40,965 bases of DNA from a virus: positions 1-40,965 of IMG/VR virus record IMGVR_UViG_3300020442_001485; one strand, written 5' to 3'. The position numbers were made by a program, and so were the translations under genes. The first letter of the stretch is position 1; every line of letters starts with the position of its first letter. The notes below the pieces were generated by a model. That model saw nothing but the letters and a program-made list of their open reading frames with translations. It had not been told where the DNA came from and did not search any database. Of the stretch, positions 39,633 to 40,965 are shown piece by piece.

Positions 39633-39826
39633 TGACCAAAGCGAGTAAGAAACTTAAAAAACTAAAAGAAAGTCATGCTTGGTATGACAAGAAAGTAAAC
39701 GAACTTGAAGAAGAAAGACAACACGATCGTACGTTTACACATAAATCTTTATTACTAAAATTAAAGAAAACAAAATTAGCAATTAAAGATCAAATCAATC
39801 AAATGTTCAAGGAGCAAAAACAGTGA
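39632..39826 (+). CDS. YdcH-like small coiled-coil protein
   Basis: The 64-residue product is a charged helical hairpin (KLKKLKESHAWYDKKVNELEEE, then LLLKLKKTKLAIKDQINQM), resembling the YdcH/DUF465 family (L.KKEKL.LKD.I near the end). Its ATG overlaps the previous TAA (TAATG), and it overlaps the next gene by four bases. Coupling to the transglycosylase-like gene may mean related function, but this is weak. Confidence 0.6.
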   Translation: MTKASKKLKKLKESHAWYDKKVNELEEERQHDRTFTHKSLLLKLKKTKLAIKDQINQMFKEQKQ

Positions 39827-40335
39827 AACGTGATTACTCAGATGGAGTAAAAAATGATGTAGTATTCTTCACAGGTTATGAAGTTGAAAAAACTCCAGCC
39901 TATGATATGGATACTTTATTTGTTGTAGGTTTGCAACCTTTAGATAAAGTGTTAGACAAAGCAGAAGAAACGCATTGTGAACACATTTATCTTGGTGCAA
40001 ATCAAAGTTTTATGCCAGCAGAAGAATGGGACGATTTGATTAATCCTTTGCTTGATAGAGGTTACACTGTAACACTTGATTATGATGTAAGATATCATGA
40101 ATGGGTACTTGAAAGTGGCTATAATGAAAAGAACAACTTTATTAGCCAAATTAGTGTAAAACTTCCTTACATAGATCAATTAAACTATAATGCTTGTATC
40201 AAAATCGATGACAAAGATTTTAAAGCAACTAATCCTGGTGTTTGGATTCATCAGGTGCATGATTTACAAGAACGTTCAAAGTTTACAGATTGGTCCAAAT
40301 ATGAAGAAGATAATGTGGTTGACAAAGCGAAGTAA
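39823..40335 (+). CDS. Conserved phage protein of unknown function
   Basis: The 170-residue protein starts at GTG 39823 with AAGGAG nearby. It has RDYSDGVKNDVVFFTGYEVEKTPAYD (3-28), LFVVGLQP, HIYLGANQSFMP (about 55-66) and NPGVWIHQVHDLQER (about 137-151), a pattern I recall from marine T4-like phages next to the transglycosylase-like gene. It appears alpha/beta with many aromatic and acidic residues. If the pairing is conserved, it may be an accessory to the modification enzyme (inference). Confidence 0.6.
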   Translation: MKRDYSDGVKNDVVFFTGYEVEKTPAYDMDTLFVVGLQPLDKVLDKAEETHCEHIYLGANQSFMPAEEWDDLINPLLDRGYTVTLDYDVRYHEWVLESGYNEKNNFISQISVKLPYIDQLNYNACIKIDDKDFKATNPGVWIHQVHDLQERSKFTDWSKYEEDNVVDKAK

Positions 40336-40347
40336 AGGTAGTATATT

Positions 40348-40788
40348 ATGAGTATAACAGATAGGTTAATAAAAGAACAAATGGAAATAGACAATAAGGC
40401 AAGAGTTATGAACACTGCAAAAAGAATGATTTGGGTTACTTTTAGGAAAGAAGGTATCCACAAATATCCGGCGGCATTAGAAGATCCTAATCTCGCTACA
40501 GGTGACGAATATGATGTGTCTTTCTTAGGTTATCCACACAGACATATTTTTCATTTTAAAGTTGGTATCACTGTAACACACAATGACAGAGATATTGAAT
40601 TTATTCAGTTTAAACGTTGGTTAGAAAAACTTTATGAGGAGAAGACATTAGAGTTAGATTATAAAAGTTGTGAAATGATGAGCGATGATCTTTACGCAAA
40701 GATCAACGAGAAATACCCTGGTCGTGAAGTACACATTGACGTTAGTGAAGACGGCGAAAATGGTGCTCACATTGAATATTACAAATAG
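40348..40788 (+). CDS. Conserved phage protein with a PTPS/QueD-like pattern
   Basis: This 146-residue protein has a pattern reminiscent of the 6-pyruvoyl-tetrahydropterin synthase/QueD fold: HRHIFHFKV (about 64-72; family HGH.Y.V.V), IEFIQFKRWLEKL (family V[DE]F..LK), CEMMSDDLYAKI (family PT.EN.A..I) and VHIDVSEDG (family V.V.ET). One of the three zinc histidines is not clearly present, so an active QueD is doubtful. It lies downstream of the transglycosylase-like gene, and QueD acts in deazaguanine synthesis, which is why the likeness is noted. Confidence 0.4.
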   Translation: MSITDRLIKEQMEIDNKARVMNTAKRMIWVTFRKEGIHKYPAALEDPNLATGDEYDVSFLGYPHRHIFHFKVGITVTHNDRDIEFIQFKRWLEKLYEEKTLELDYKSCEMMSDDLYAKINEKYPGREVHIDVSEDGENGAHIEYYK

Positions 40789-40799
40789 GAGATTTTGTA

Positions 40800-40965
40800 A
40801 TGCAACTTGGCAAGTATTTTGCTGAACACCCGGAACAGGTGCAGATCTTTGAAGATCTTGAAAAGTTTAAAGAGTTCTGTTCTAAGTCTTGGGTGCTTGG
40901 TTATAGTAGATCTTTTAAGTTTGATGAAAAAGATCTTTATAACAATAAGAGCGAAGCATGGCGTA
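40800..40965 (+). CDS. N-terminal part of a hypothetical protein (runs off the window)
   Basis: TAGGAG precedes ATG 40800, and the frame is open for 55 codons to the right edge. The visible part (QLGKYFAEHPEQVQIFEDLEKF...) is helical with an aromatic middle (SWVLGYSRSF). Too little for identification. Confidence 0.55.
   Translation, partial: MQLGKYFAEHPEQVQIFEDLEKFKEFCSKSWVLGYSRSFKFDEKDLYNNKSEAWR

Noticed and set aside
40319-40347. TTGACA-N17-TATATT before the gene at 40348
   Set aside because: The predicted +1 (about 40354) falls after the ATG, and AAAGG gives the gene a normal ribosome-binding site on a read-through transcript; probably fortuitous.

Overview
This A+T-rich window reads as part of the genome of a marine T4-like myovirus. 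The evidence is a T4-type replication set (family B DNA polymerase gp43, clamp loader gp44, probable sliding clamp gp45, DexA-type exonuclease, DsbA-like late-promoter protein), cyanophage-type virion proteins, and repeated T4-type late promoters with the local consensus GATAAATA. No photosynthesis gene is present. A proteobacterial 7Fe ferredoxin and the low G+C suggest a heterotrophic alphaproteobacterial host such as SAR11, but that is inference. All genes but one (phoH) lie on the + strand. Packing is tight, many starts overlap the preceding stop, and GTG starts are frequent. No gap exceeds 300 bases, and I saw no tRNA, rRNA, IS element or CRISPR array.

Layout. 1-8.6 kb: virion/tail-associated beta-rich proteins, including a subtilisin-like protease with a C-terminal cupredoxin-like domain. 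8.6-10.8 kb: a DnaE-like fragment, a conserved phage protein, a GroES-like co-chaperonin and a MazG-like pyrophosphohydrolase. 10.9-14.9 kb: an operon with clamp loader, FdxA ferredoxin, parvulin, a 2OG-Fe(II) oxygenase, ThyX, dCMP deaminase and an unknown protein, meeting phoH on the - strand. 15.8-20.0 kb: two conserved proteins, then a lysis region (GH108 endolysin, zinc-ribbon peptide, ACP-like protein, spanin-like protein, two lipoproteins, MscS-like membrane protein, holin-like protein). 20.0-23.6 kb: DnaJ/CbpA, peptide deformylase, ClpA. 23.7-31.2 kb: late genes, among them a run of small basic Cys-containing proteins whose N-termini resemble T4 capsid-targeting peptides. 31.2-40.9 kb: DsbA-like protein, membrane proteins, HAD phosphatase, DNA polymerase, DexA, sugar epimerase, clamp, and a tRNA-guanine-transglycosylase/DpdA-like enzyme followed by conserved phage proteins.

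How the parts may work together. Early/middle genes follow sigma70-like promoters (TTGACA, 17-base spacer) and cover replication, nucleotide supply (ThyX, dCMP deaminase, MazG) and host proteostasis (GroES-like, parvulin, DnaJ, deformylase, ClpA). Late genes follow GATAAATA boxes. The most interesting candidates are: (i) the late cluster of putative head-packaged proteins carrying M-x-[LY]-R-E-[IL] or MKTYQEF-like leaders with [LI]-x-E cleavage-like sites; (ii) the DpdA/TGT-like enzyme, possibly for deazaguanine DNA modification; (iii) promoters placed so that the predicted +1 falls on the A of the start codon (leaderless mRNAs); (iv) a probable -1 frameshift joining two ORFs; (v) a 5-bp-stem, 8-base-loop hairpin at the polymerase ribosome-binding site resembling the T4 gp43 autoregulatory operator.

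All assignments come from reading motifs by eye. No database search was run.
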